Assembly: GCA_027596945.1 (NCBI GenBank)
Contig: JADGJH010000009.1
Location: 2,892-47,889 of the forward strand
DNA from: Physocladia obscura
Lineage: Eukaryota; Chytridiomycota; Chytridiomycetes; Chytridiales; Chytriomycetaceae
DNA length: 44,998 bases
Direction of reading: 5' to 3'
Made by a program: the position numbers and the translations under genes. How positions within the stretch are numbered: the stretch's first letter is position 1; every line of letters begins with the position of its first letter. Positions 20,467-31,816 of this stretch are shown one piece after another. The notes below the pieces were generated by a model. That model worked only from the letters and a program-made list of their open reading frames with translations. It was not told the origin of the DNA and searched no databases.

Positions 20467-23038
20467 GATTGTCTGGTCTGAAAATTTTGATACTGTGTGA
20501 TTACAAGCTAATTTCAAAAAGAATGAACCAAAAAAATTTTTATTTTCACAAAACTTCGAAAATACTAGTCTGCCGCCATTAATCAATTGCAATACAAAAA
20601 CCATGCATTTCTTAATGCAGCTGTCAATAAAAACTACAGGAAATGAGTGATGTGATGCATGACACCAATGAAGATATTGATGAATTGAAATCTTGGGAAG
20701 ACTCCAATCAATTGATTTTAGCCCCATAAAATATTATATGCATATTACCACATATAGCTTGTATGTCAGTAAGATGATTATCATTGTACTCTGAGCTATC
20801 CAAATTTAGTGACAAGTTATTTAAAAAATAAATTAGAAATGCTCCAAAGATGGCATTTCTGGCCCAAACAAACTCATATAGCAGTCTTCAATTCACACTG
20901 CAATCTTTCAACCTGTGTAACATCAAACCACATAACTGCCACAGAAATTATAGAGTATAGACTGAATTGAATGATGATAAAGTAAATATAGGACTCAAAT
21001 CCAAAATATACACTTCCAAAGCTTATTTCTGACCTTTAATTCTAACAAATAGTTCCTGACTGTTTCAAATGCTCAAAAATATCTGAAAGTTTGACAAGCA
21101 TGCTCAAATAATGAGCCAAGTATTGGATCTAGATGCTATTGAGCACCCATTTTAAATTTGACTAAGCAGAGACCAGTATTTTCCAGCAGTATTTCCAAAA
21201 TTTTGTAAAAATAGAAATTTTTTTGGTTCTGAATTCAATTTTAACATTGGAAGAATGAGGAATAAATAAAAATAACAAACATTGGAAAGGTTTCTAAATT
21301 TACTAAGATAGCACTATTAAAAATATTCACAAGAAAAAAATAAGTTGAAAAACAAGGAGTATCTGTGAAAACTAAAATCAAGAAGCTATTTGTTATCCTG
21401 AAACTTTTCAAAATCTGAAAACCAATATCTCACTTTTCAAACTACTCCAATTTTTATCCTGAAATTTTGAAAACCAACTTGTGAAGAACAAGCTGTTAAA
21501 CAAAAGCTTCATCCTTGGTTTTCATGCCTTTCCCTTGAATTCAACATGAACCACATTAGCTCCAGAAAGTTAATTATGAAAGTAAATTTTTTGTTGCCTG
21601 GTTCATTGCTGTAATATTGAGGATTTAAATTAGAAGAATTCTTGGAAGAAACAAAAGTGTTGAATCTTGTGGAAGTGGATTCACGTGAACTTGTGGAATT
21701 TGCACAATAAAGTATAATTTAGTTTTAGAATCTTTATTTATTTCAAAAACAGAACTTCTTTAAACACCCAATTCTATGCCTCAAAATAAAACTCAATTCT
21801 TATGCCTCAATATTGATTAAAAACCAATTTCTCAGCAAAAAAAATTATTCAAATGTGAAAGACAAAGAAAGAACATTTAATCCCAACTCTTGAATTTCAC
21901 CATGAATGAAATAAACTTTATTCACAGTATCTAATAAATAATATTTCTATTTCTAATTCTATATTAACTATTATTTAACATATTTTATTTCTAAATCTAA
22001 CAGAAAGCTACAGGATTTGGATATTTTGCTGTAATGAAACTGCAAAAGAAGTTGTCAGATCTGTCTACTTGAGAAAAATTTGATTTAATTGCTGGCCACT
22101 ACTTTCATGATGCTTCATTTATGCATACAAATGTTGAAAGAGGGTATTACTGATAGAGATTTTTTAGTAATGAAGAATATCAACAACTGGTAGATCACTT
22201 GATGTGAATTTTGGTTTGAAAGTTTATTTTTTTTTTGCAGAACTCAAAGTTGTTTCAATAAAATTTGCTGAAATGTAAGCCCATCCAGGAATTGATGAGC
22301 TGAATACAATTAAAGTTTTCCAGTCAGGAGTAGATCTTACAGGGGTTTGAAAACACCAGCACCAGTATGAATTTCTTTCTGCCAATCTTGATGGAACTTA
22401 TTTAGAATGTCATTGCTATAAGAATTTGGATCATTCCTAGTATTTTCAACACCAATTTTTGTGGCAAGTAGTTTCATGGCTATATTACCAAGAAACCCTG
22501 TCAACTCTAGTGCAAATAAATGCACGATAATCACAATAAACATTCCTATTTTTTAGAAAATTATTTCATCATTGATCAGAAATGCAAAATAACGCAGTAT
22601 TCAAAAGGAGGTATAGTGATAAAGCTAATCAGAAGATAGCTGTCCAAGGAATGCAAACAAAGCAGCATGGCAAGAACTATCTCAATCCAGTGTGATTATC
22701 AAACATATAGGAAGCAGTTTTTTTAAACACTTCAGCCCAAATAACATGCTTAGGTTTTTTCAATCACTTATGGTTAGTATACAAGTATAAATTGTTTTCA
22801 TGCAAAATTGGAAGAGATTTTGGACAGACCAGAAAATCCATAATGAAGTTGCAGGTTGTTTTAACAGAGTCCATATCCTTTTTGATACCAGCATCAGTGA
22901 TTGTTCTACCAATTGTTTATGTTATCTTCTTTTTCAAATATGGCATTCTGGAATCCAATGTAATAGTCAGTTGTCGATTTTCAAGGAAGGTTTTAAAATC
23001 TCCAAAATTTAATGAAAGCAATTGAAAATGTCCAAAAT
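20467..23038. other. AT-rich gene-poor interval between the two epimerases
   Basis: About 2.6 kb with very low GC and no recognisable gene. A 68-codon open frame at 22337-22543 (-) includes ALELTGFLGNIAMKLLATK and looks more protein-like than its surroundings. It may be a relic of a mobile element or gene, but no domain is recognised. The rest contains only short random frames. Confidence 0.5.
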
Positions 23039-24278
23039 TCACTTCTCAATCGAAAAACGGAAAATAGTTTTCTGACTCCACTTCTCCCCGCCGTTGTTAA
23101 TAACAACAAGAGAACGGATATTTTCATCTGGACTATTGATAGCATCAGGAGGTGCGCTGGTTTCCAAACAAAAGCCAGAATACTGGCCATAAACACCTTC
23201 AGGCTGTGTAGCACTTTTTGTTGAAACCGAACCGTCGTTGAAGTTTGCGGTGTACAATTGAAAACCAACGGCATCGGTCAGCATTTCCATCGTGATACCA
23301 GAGTCCGGAGAGGAGACTTTAGCAACGAGCTGGACGGCATTCTTAACATTTTTATCGATGGCAGCTTGCGTGAAGTCTTTTGTGACGTAAAAATGGTCGT
23401 ATCCTTTGAATTCCTGGACTTGGTCGATATTTTTACCGAACTGCTTGGGGGAAGATGAAAAATCCATGGCGGAGTTGGTAGTGGCAGCAATTATTTCGCC
23501 AGTGGGAATTTGGACATTGTTCAAGAGCATATAGCCACGCGAGTTTGGAAAGTGGGCGGTGTGGGTAAGGACAGAATTATTTGCCAAACCAGAAAGATTA
23601 AAGTAGGTGTGGGAGGTAAGATTAACGATAGTCTGGGATTCATCAGTATTTTCAGTGTGGGGGACAAAAGCTTGGTAGTCGACTTCAAGAGAGTTGCCAA
23701 CAATCGAGTATGCGACGGTGACGGTGACGGGAAGCGGAAATCCTTCATCGCCGGCACCGCTCGTCAAAGAAAACACAACCGTGGTGGTGGACTGGCTGAC
23801 CACAACCCACTCGCGCCGGTCGAATCCGTCAATGCCGCCGTGTCTGTTTATTTATTGTTTAAATCAATAACCTCTCAGATCACCCAAACACAACATCTCA
23901 ACGAATGCCTCTCTATCTTAGTAACTCCATCTTACAGCGTGTTTGGCCCATTGTTTGTCACCAAGGTGTAAGTCTTGCCGTTCAGCTTAAACTTGCCGCC
24001 GGCGATTCTGTTTGCAACACGGCCGATTGTCCCATAGAATGGATGGCTGTGATTTCAACGGTTGAATAGAGTCAATGAGCTAATTGACGAATAGTTTGGT
24101 AGGTGAATACTCACGTTTTGCAGTCGCGCTGTTGAACTGAGGAGTCGTAACCATGCACAACATCTCTGGTAATTCCAGCGCGGTCGGCGACAAACAAGTT
24201 GGCGATCGTAGCGCCAAGCGGACGCAAAATAACTCGCAACGATCCGTCGCTGCTGGCGAGCGTCAAGTCGGAAGTCAT
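23039..24278 (-). CDS. Aldose 1-epimerase (galactose mutarotase), paralog 2
   Basis: Exons 24115-24278, 23936-24046 and 23039-23843 give 359 residues. Exon 2 (111 nt) and exon 3 (805 nt) have exactly the lengths found in paralog 1, and the introns (68 and 92 nt) interrupt the same codons. Active-site segments are present: [53 protein letters not shown] and [11 protein letters not shown]. The histidine of the HTDAVG segment in paralog 1 is LTDAVG here, a difference next to the conserved block. GC content is clearly higher than in paralog 1. Role as for paralog 1; the two may differ in sugar preference or expression. Confidence 0.92.
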
Positions 24279-24626
24279 TCTTTCTTCTTCTTAGTGATGA
24301 TGTAATCTCTGTACAAAAAAAATTCAGAGAAATCAAAATGCAACAGAATACAATTAATTTAAAAACACAATTACTTTGAAAATAGCGACAAAGGAATACA
24401 ATATTATTATTTTAATTATTTAATAGCCAGATTAACGTGTTATGAAAAAAAAAGGTTGAAAAGATTCAAAGAATATGCAGTCAAAACACTTTTTCCGTGA
24501 TGTGGTGAAAAATAGTAGCATCTAGGCCTGCGATTTTTTGCTTTTGTTTTTTGTAAAACAAGTGGATCTGAGCATCTTACAATCACATTTGACGATCTAT
24601 TTCTGGATTGTTGATTAAAATCGGAA
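24279..24626. other. Divergent promoter region between epimerase 2 and dolichol kinase
   Basis: About 350 bp between two genes transcribed away from each other, so it probably holds both promoters. AT-rich with A and T tracts; no specific factor site can be assigned. Confidence 0.5.
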
Positions 24627-26749
24627 ATGATTGAACGGTTTCTACTTGGAGGAGCGGGTTTATTTGCTGCGGAAAGACTATATTGGTCAGGTTACAGTAG
24701 TTTAGCGCTGGGTACGTGGTTGTGGCTCAGAGACTCGGAGATCAAGCGAGTTTCTGCGTCGTTTTTGATCAACCGACAGCTGAATATCACCAATAATCAG
24801 GGATGGCGCTTTTAAGCTTATATAGCGGAACGGCAGCAACTGTGCAAATACAGAAAATCTGTGCAACCGACTGTATTAGAAATCTTCCAGACTCGGCAGC
24901 AATGGGCTTTGTTGTCGTCCCGACTGTACTGGCTGCTGGATTAATTAAAATCAATTCGGATCCAACTCAACATAATTGCGATTACGCTGCTCTTCTGCTT
25001 AGTATCAGTCTTGCCTGTGCAATTCCAAAGATGTTCATCACCTTAAGTGACGCCGGTGCAGCTCGATTTATTCTGTGCTCTTTTGGTTTATTGGTTTCTG
25101 TCTTACAAGCCATTTCCGCCATCCAAGGTTTGTATATCCCAAACCAAATCGACAAACGGACTATTTATGCAAATATTAAATTAATTTACAGGTTTATCGC
25201 TCCTATCGTCATCTACGCTCGTGCTATTCACAACTGTGTTAAATAGTGCTGGATGTTTCGCACTGATTAACGTACTTCCGAAATCTTTTTCAATTAGTGA
25301 AGCCATGGTTGTTGCCGATATATTATTTTTATTCGCAATTGATGCTGTGTTTGCGACCATTTCATTTGGGGTGATAAATACCTTTTTTCTCTTTTCTTTT
25401 TAAAGTTGAATTAAACAGATACCAAACACAAGGTTCGCCCGCGAAACCATCCATACAATCTCACAAGCACTTATTCTAGGGATGATTTTAATTGGTGGAA
25501 TAACATTTCCGATACTCTCTGCAATCTCATCTTCACAAGAATTCCAATCTGCTAAAATATTATCGTCACTACCTTCATCCTCGATTAAAAAAAATATAAT
25601 GCTGCATACAATCGCGCAAGAATCTTCGAAAAATTTGCCGAGCGTTGAAAATCTTTCTATTTTATTCTACGTGACGTCCGGAATGATAATATTGCTGTTG
25701 ATTCGGCCATGGCTCGTGATGATGATGGCGAGCAAGGATCCAATTGCGTGGCTTATTGAATTCTTACTTGAAAAAGATGCTTGGCGGTGGAGGCTTGCAA
25801 TTCTTGTGTATTGGGTTTTGATTATTTTTGGCGCAGTTTTTTATGCAGCAAAAAATTTTGTTCCCAACAGCTCCTTTAGTTCCACTGGTGCAATCGATGA
25901 AAATAGCAGTGAATTAATCACAAAAGAAAGAAAAAAAATCCTAAATTTCAAGCGAAAATACTTTCACGGTCTTGCTGTTATAATGTTTCTTCCGGGATAT
26001 TTTATAGATGTACTAGAATTTTCCAATCTGTTTCGAAAGGCGTTCATCTTGCTTTTGATAACTTTTTTTTTTTTTCATAGCCCGATTTAATGCACTTATC
26101 ATTCAGTGTTGCCCTCTCGGTCCTGATATTTATCGAATACATCCGCATTTTCAAAGTCTATCCATACGGAGTAGCTTTACACACTTTCATGCGTACGTTT
26201 TTCGACCAAAAAGATAGCGGTGTGTTCATTCTTAGCCACATATACCTGCTGGTTGGCTGCGCATTGCCAATCTGGATAACTCGAGCGACAATACAATCTA
26301 CAAAACTAACTACGGGCACCTATGGCGTGATTGTACTAGGAATTGCAGACAGTTGTGCGTCAATTGTTGGGGTTCAGTATGGGAAGATGCGTTGGCAGAT
26401 GGGTGGTGCTTTTCCTTCTGGAGGGAAAAAAACCGTTGAAGGAACTCTAGCATTTATGGTGAGTATGGTGGTGAGTCTGCTTGTGATTAGAGCTGTGCTT
26501 GGGGATGACGGTGGAGTTTTAAAGATCTGTTGTGTTGCTGTTTATTCAGGTTTGGAAGCTTAAATTTCTTGGTAAATTTTTAGGCTAAAATCCTGCTTTC
26601 CTCACACACAGGCTTACTGGAAGCTGCGAGGTGATTTAGTTATTTATTCATTATTTTAAACTGTATTTTTAATTATTATTTGTTTCAGTGGGCAGAATGA
26701 CAACCTGCTTCTTCCTCTCATGTCTATTGCTATAGCGTTTCTTCTATAG
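24627..26749 (+). CDS. SEC59: Dolichol kinase (SEC59/DOLK-like)
   Basis: Seven exons (24627-24711, 24801-25127, 25192-25370, 25419-26009, 26081-26549, 26612-26630, 26689-26749) close in phase to 576 residues, slightly longer than yeast Sec59 or human DOLK. The enzyme uses CTP to phosphorylate dolichol in the ER membrane, supplying dolichyl phosphate for N-glycosylation, O-mannosylation and GPI anchors. Many hydrophobic helices are visible. The C-terminal catalytic part shows KRKYFHGLAVIMFLPGY, then GIADSCASIVGVQYGKMRW, a KKTVEGT stretch for CTP binding, and LLEAASGQNDNLLLPL. The penultimate exon is only 19 nt; without it the LLEAA motif and the frame are lost. The gene appears intact. Confidence 0.92.
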
Positions 26750-28144
26750 TTATAATAAAATATATATCATGACAATAAATATCCAAAGACGCAGACAGTA
26801 TTTTATTGTCATATCAATGTCACAAAAATAAACACAAAAAATTTGGAAAATGATCAATTTATTGTTAATAATTGATTTTGCACATGACAGCATGAGCATT
26901 TCTGAATCAAAGAAGTTGAGTTCCAGAGTTTTTTGTTAGTACAAATCCATAATTTTGAAATATTTTGTGTTTCTTGTACAAAGAATCAAAATACTTTCTC
27001 TTTTGCTTTTCCACTGGGCTCAAGTGAGACCATAATCTCCAACTAATACATATTTGATGTTTGTTCTCAATTTCACACAATATAAAACTTCATACACTTC
27101 TGCTTTGAGCATGCTAACTATTTCAATGAAAATATATTTTTATTTCTTGGCAATCTTCACTGCTTCATTCAAGTCACAATTGCCATTGTTATCAATATGA
27201 AAAAAAAGTAATGAACAGTTTGACCACCAATTGATTGTTTTGCTTTGCTGGTGCTGGCCAACTTGAAGTATATACCCTTCTCTAGTTTCTACCTAGTGTT
27301 CTTCAATTCAGTCGATTTGCCACACCTTGCTTTACCAGTGAGCAATTGTTGGTTTAAAAGATCCTTGCTGTGTTGCAATTCATGAGTTGTCAACTCAAAT
27401 TTATAATTTGTTATAAAATTCTCCATTGAAATAACTGAAGTTTTCAGATTGCAACTTGTGCTCTCTGTGAAGAACTGCAAGAAGCAGCAACAAAGAGAGA
27501 ACAATGCTTCAATTATGACAATTGTTGGGAATACAGTTGACCAGGTGGGTGAAGCAATTTGGATCACTACCAAACCCCACATTAAAGGAACAGCAGTCCT
27601 AATTGACAATAAATACACACTCAATGAATATGAGTTGAGCATAGAGCTATTTGGCTGGTATATTGAGTAAGGCAAAGGCACAAGCAAGTACTTGTATGGG
27701 AATGGTATGTGTTTATATTTATTAAGAGGAATCAATTGAAAGTGATCAAATTAACAGCAATCCATGTAAATGCAACACTACTGACAAGAAAAATTCTACA
27801 AAATTTGTCAAGAAATAAAGAATCCACCCCATGTGTTGTGTATGCATACCTAATGCAACTGTTCAAGGTCAAGGATTCGGAAAAATTTCAGAGTGAAGTT
27901 CTAAACTGCCAAGCAAGTCATCAAGATTGATCCAGTGCTGCAAACAGAGCAGAAATAGTGAGTGTTGTTACTCAATTGAAATTGACTCATCTGCATTGAA
28001 CTGCCATGGATTTATTTGGAGGAATTGGGCAACACAACTCATTTATTCAATGGAAATTAAAATTCTATTTTTAGTACAAAAAATCCAGCTGAGCGGACTT
28101 TTTTTTCAACCCATTCACACACACACACAACATCCTCAGCAAAT

Positions 28145-28218
28145 ACTCTCACACAAATACATCACATTCCTCACTAACTTCCAGTGACAATCCCACACCA
28201 TTCAAAGTTGAGTTGATT
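28145..28218 (+). repeat. Diverged direct repeat, copy 1
   Basis: Ends with a 21-nt block beginning CCATTCAAAGTTGAG that recurs in copy 2, 185 bp downstream. The preceding about 50 nt are similar but diverged (ACTAACTTCCAGTG against ACTAACTCTCAGTG). Confidence 0.65.
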
Positions 28219-28325
28219 TGTGACAACCATGAATTTTCTTGGAACATAGACCCTCTTAATAAAGGGATAATATATAAATAATAGATTAAATTAGTCACTT
28301 AGCATATTCAAATAAACAAGCGACT

Positions 28326-28403
28326 ACTCTTACTAACATAAATCACACTATCTCCCACTAACTCTCAGTGGTGTTAAACACACCATTCAAAGTTGAGTTG
28401 ATT
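28326..28403 (+). repeat. Diverged direct repeat, copy 2
   Basis: Second copy of the unit described at 28145-28218, in the same orientation. The two could be ends of a small decayed element or an old tandem duplication. Confidence 0.65.
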
Positions 28404-29494
28404 CATCACTCGCCGCAGTACAATCTCAGTCAATTCAAAATTTTATTAGAGAAGCTCCACAGAAAAGTGTGTGTGGGCTGTACAGTAGGGGGGTGGTGCA
28501 TTAAACATTCTGACTGATGGTATTCTATTAATAAACAAACAGGATTTTGAACTTTTATAGCCACTTGGGAAAAATATATTCAGCATTCTTCCAGGTGTCA
28601 TAAAGTGACAAAATTGTTTCAAAGATAGAAGGTATGAAATGAATGGACAAAGTTGAATGATTGTGAAATACTTTAACTGAAAGTGACAAAAGTATCTGAA
28701 GATAGCGGAAGACATACATACATAATAGATGAAACCGCAAGCTGTCGCGCATCCCTCAAAGTTGCACTGTCAAAGGTCTCTCAAAGTGGCAACGTCGAAG
28801 AAGAGAGCGGTCATGAGAAGCGCAGTTGCGGCACAGAGTCAGAAGTATAAAAAAAATACAAAAATAAAATTTTCTTATCATAATAGATAAGAGAATAAGA
28901 TTTTGAAATAAATTTTGATTGAAATAAGATGAAAATAGGAAGTTAGTATTTATGAACAGGTTCATTGTTAATTGTTCCAAAGTTTCTAAAAAGCTTAAAG
29001 TTTTGAAAGTTTTCAAAGCACCTTCCATTTTTTCCAATTCCAAATTTTGAAATTACTGCATTCTCTGTGTGTGTCGATAAAAAAGGATACCAAAAAGTGC
29101 TTCATTTTATTTATCAAAAATGGAAACTTTCCAGCAGTCTGATTGGTTATTTTCCTTGCTCACAGTCATGACTATTTCGGTGAAAATTCACTTTCTTATT
29201 AGGAGCCGCAGTGAGATTGAATGAAAATGAAAATCAGTAGTGTGCTTTTTCGTTAGAGGAAAGGTGTGGGCGCAACATAGGGTCTGTTTGCATATTTATT
29301 TCACCTTTTTTTTTTCTCACTGTAGTTGGTATTACAAAAGGTGTCCGTTTATTTTTTTTCACTATTTTATTAACGACAATAAGCTAGTTACAAATAAACT
29401 TGATTTTTGGCAAACAAGTTTTGATTGTTGTGACATAAATTTTTCCATAATTTTTTTTTGTTTTCCCGTAAATTCTTTCGTTTCCAAAAGACGC

Positions 29495-30411
29495 ATGACT
29501 GTTCGATATCACCTTGTAGTGGTCGGCGACGAAGCGGTCGGGAAAACTGGTTAGTCTAGCGACATGTTATTCGCTATTTCCAAAAGAAATCTTTGAGCGT
29601 TAATAAGATTTGCAGCTTTGATTGTCCAGGTTTCTATCAACTGAATTCGCAAAAGCGAAAGAAAATACATCCGCTAAAAACCAAACACTAATACTTTACT
29701 CCTTAAACACAGTTTTACTTGGGGCAGTTTATTGAGGTAATTGTCCCTTGAGACAACTTGGTTGTTCGGTTTCAGATTTCTCTGTAATCAGAATTGAAAA
29801 TTTCGTATCCACCAGATCTATGAACCAACAGTTGAAGACGCATACAATAAACAAATCGTCATCGACGATGAACCTTGTGGAATTGAATGTCTGGATACTG
29901 CTGGCCAAGAGAAATACGCGGTATTTATTATTTAGACTTCCGGACATTTGTCATAAATTAAAAATTACATCAGCCTATGATTGAAAGCTGGATGAATTCT
30001 GCAAACGCCTTCGTTTTCGTATTTTCGATAACTTCGAAAAAATCTTTTACCCGAGTTGAAAAGTTTCTTGCACGAACTGCGTCTTTGCGCGGAGATGCAA
30101 AAACGCCGTTTCTTATTATCGGAAATAAATCTGATCTGGAAGCTGAGCGAGAGGTGTCTGTGAAGGAAGGTGAAATTTTGGCAAGCACGTTTGAATGCGA
30201 CTATGTTGAAACGAGCGCTAAAACTCGATCAAACGTCCAGCTGTGAGTGTTTAAAAATTTTGTTGTCCTGATTTTTCTTTGATTGCTTTCGAAACTAATT
30301 TTTAAATAAATTTTGGTTATTCTCAAATGGTTTTTTCCATCTCGAAAAAAAAGTTCTTTTCATGTTATTGTTCGAAAGCTGAGAAGGGAAAATTTGCTTT
30401 TGAATTATTAA
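29495..30411 (+). CDS. Ras-family small GTPase, copy A (Gly12-position Glu, no CaaX)
   Basis: Exons 29495-29549, 29616-29629 (14 nt), 29713-29736 (24 nt), 29816-29920, 29974-30242 and 30354-30411 close in phase to 174 residues. P-loop GDEAVGKT, switch I YEPTVEDAY, switch II DTAGQEKYA, GNKSD and ETSAK are all present. At the positions of Ras Gly12 and Gly13 it has Glu and Ala; Gly12 substitutions normally block GAP-stimulated hydrolysis. The C-terminus ends RRENLLLNY without a CaaX cysteine, so ordinary prenylation is not possible. This final exon is the least certain part of the model, because its acceptor follows an A-run. It lies 93 bp upstream of copy B. It is probably a diverged RasB-type protein, functional or decaying. 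Confidence 0.78.
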
Positions 30412-30504
30412 ATTTGAGTTGTTTTTCTTCTTTTTTTATTTTCGAAACAAAGTGAAACTTGAAATAGCAAAGCAATAATCACTTTCGGCAATACGGCTCT
30501 CAGA

Positions 30505-31499
30505 ATGGTTCTGTATCGTGTTGTAGTTCTTGGTGATGGTTCTGTTGGCAAAACTGGTAAGAGAATGTGTCTTAGTGTTTCCGACGCCGACTGAAAAGAT
30601 AATTTAATCTTCGATATTTAGCGCTCACAACACAGGTAATAAAAGTTGCTTTGTATCTATTATCTCGTTGTACCAACTCCAATTCTTCACATATCTTATA
30701 CTGATTCATTCTCTGCATCCGGAAATTTTGAATATTCGATCCGGGATCCAATAGTTGTGCTTTAACTACTTCAATGATGTAAGACTCTGAATGCAATCTT
30801 CTTCAGCTCATGATCAACGCTGGATAAACGGAGATAAATCTAAAAAATATGACCCGCATACAGAAATACGACCCGACGATCGAAGACTCATACCGGAAAC
30901 AAGTTGTCATTGACAATGAACCATGCATTCTCGAAGTCCTCGATACGGCTGGGCAGGAAGAATACACAGCGTAACAACTTAAAACAGAAATATTTACGGT
31001 GGCGGAAATTTTTGAAACTGGAAAATTTTTGTCTAGACTTCGCGACCAATGGATTCGTGATGGAGAAGGATTTGTTCTCGTATTCAGTATTACATCGCGT
31101 ACAAGTTTTCACCATATTGAGCGATTCCGTGAGCAGATTATGCGAGTGAAGGACCTGAATGATGATGCACCAATGCCTATTATTATTGTCGGGAACAAAT
31201 GCGACAGATTTAGTGAACGTGAAGTGAGCCACACGGAAGGACTGGCTTTGGCGCGAAGATTAAATGCTGATTTTATCGAGACTAGTGCGCGGACTAAAGA
31301 AAATGTTGAGCGGTAAGTTTTACTTTAATGTGTAGATATTTAATCAATGAAAAACAGAGCGTATTTTAACGTTGTTCGAGCGATACGGACTCAAAGAGAA
31401 TTGAATGGAAGAGCTATAAAGCAAAGAATTGAAAGTCGAACAAGTTTAATCCCGGGCAAAGCCAAGAAAAAAAAGCGCACTCAGTGTGCTATTATGTAA
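30505..31499 (+). CDS. Ras-family small GTPase, copy B (RasB-type)
   Basis: Exons 30505-30556, 30622-30635 (14 nt), 30755-30778 (24 nt), 30864-30970, 31037-31312 and 31358-31499 close in phase to 204 residues. GTPase boxes: GDGSVGKT (Ser at the Gly13 position), [29 protein letters not shown] and ETSAR. The C-terminus has a basic stretch (KAKKKKRTQ) and the CaaX box CAIM, so farnesylation and plasma-membrane attachment are expected. The LGDG P-loop and the [19 protein letters not shown] run match fungal RasB/Ras2-type proteins, which act in growth and morphogenesis signalling. All catalytic residues except Gly13 are standard. Confidence 0.9.
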
Positions 31500-31816
31500 A
31501 ACAACCATTATTAAAGTAACTTATGATTTTGAAATTATTTAGAAGAAAAATATTGTCAGAAGTATTGGTGTCCAAACCAAAAGTGCTATTTATAACGTCA
31601 GTTGCTATTTGAAAGATTTCCTTTCCAATAGCATCCGCTAATAAAAATTTATTTATTTCGGGTGACAGTGACAACAGTTTATGGCAATGCTTGGTAAACA
31701 AATTTTGATTGCCGCTTTGCCAATAATAATGTTGAACAATTCATTTTCTGAAACTTTTGTTGCTCAACTCATCATCATTATTTACATCATCATTATTAAC
31801 GACAATCTCTTTGCTT

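Larger units (their letters stand above)
26750..29494. other. AT-rich gene-poor interval with decayed sequence
   Basis: About 2.7 kb. AATAAA signals at about 26755 and 26780 serve the dolichol kinase. Open frames at 27289-27735 (-) and 27449-27670 (+) overlap on opposite strands, lack family resemblance and are not called. A diverged direct repeat lies at 28145-28403. At about 28755-28835 a minus frame (RNCASHDRSLLRRCHFERP) has higher GC than its surroundings and may be a relic. No structural RNA was recognised. Confidence 0.45.

Noticed and set aside
27289..27735. 148-codon minus frame in the AT-rich interval
   Set aside because: Overlaps an equally long plus frame, has no recognisable motif and lacks splice or promoter support.
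28124..28136. CA microsatellite as a CRISPR-like or regulatory repeat
   Set aside because: A short dinucleotide run only; no spaced repeats, and the window is eukaryotic.
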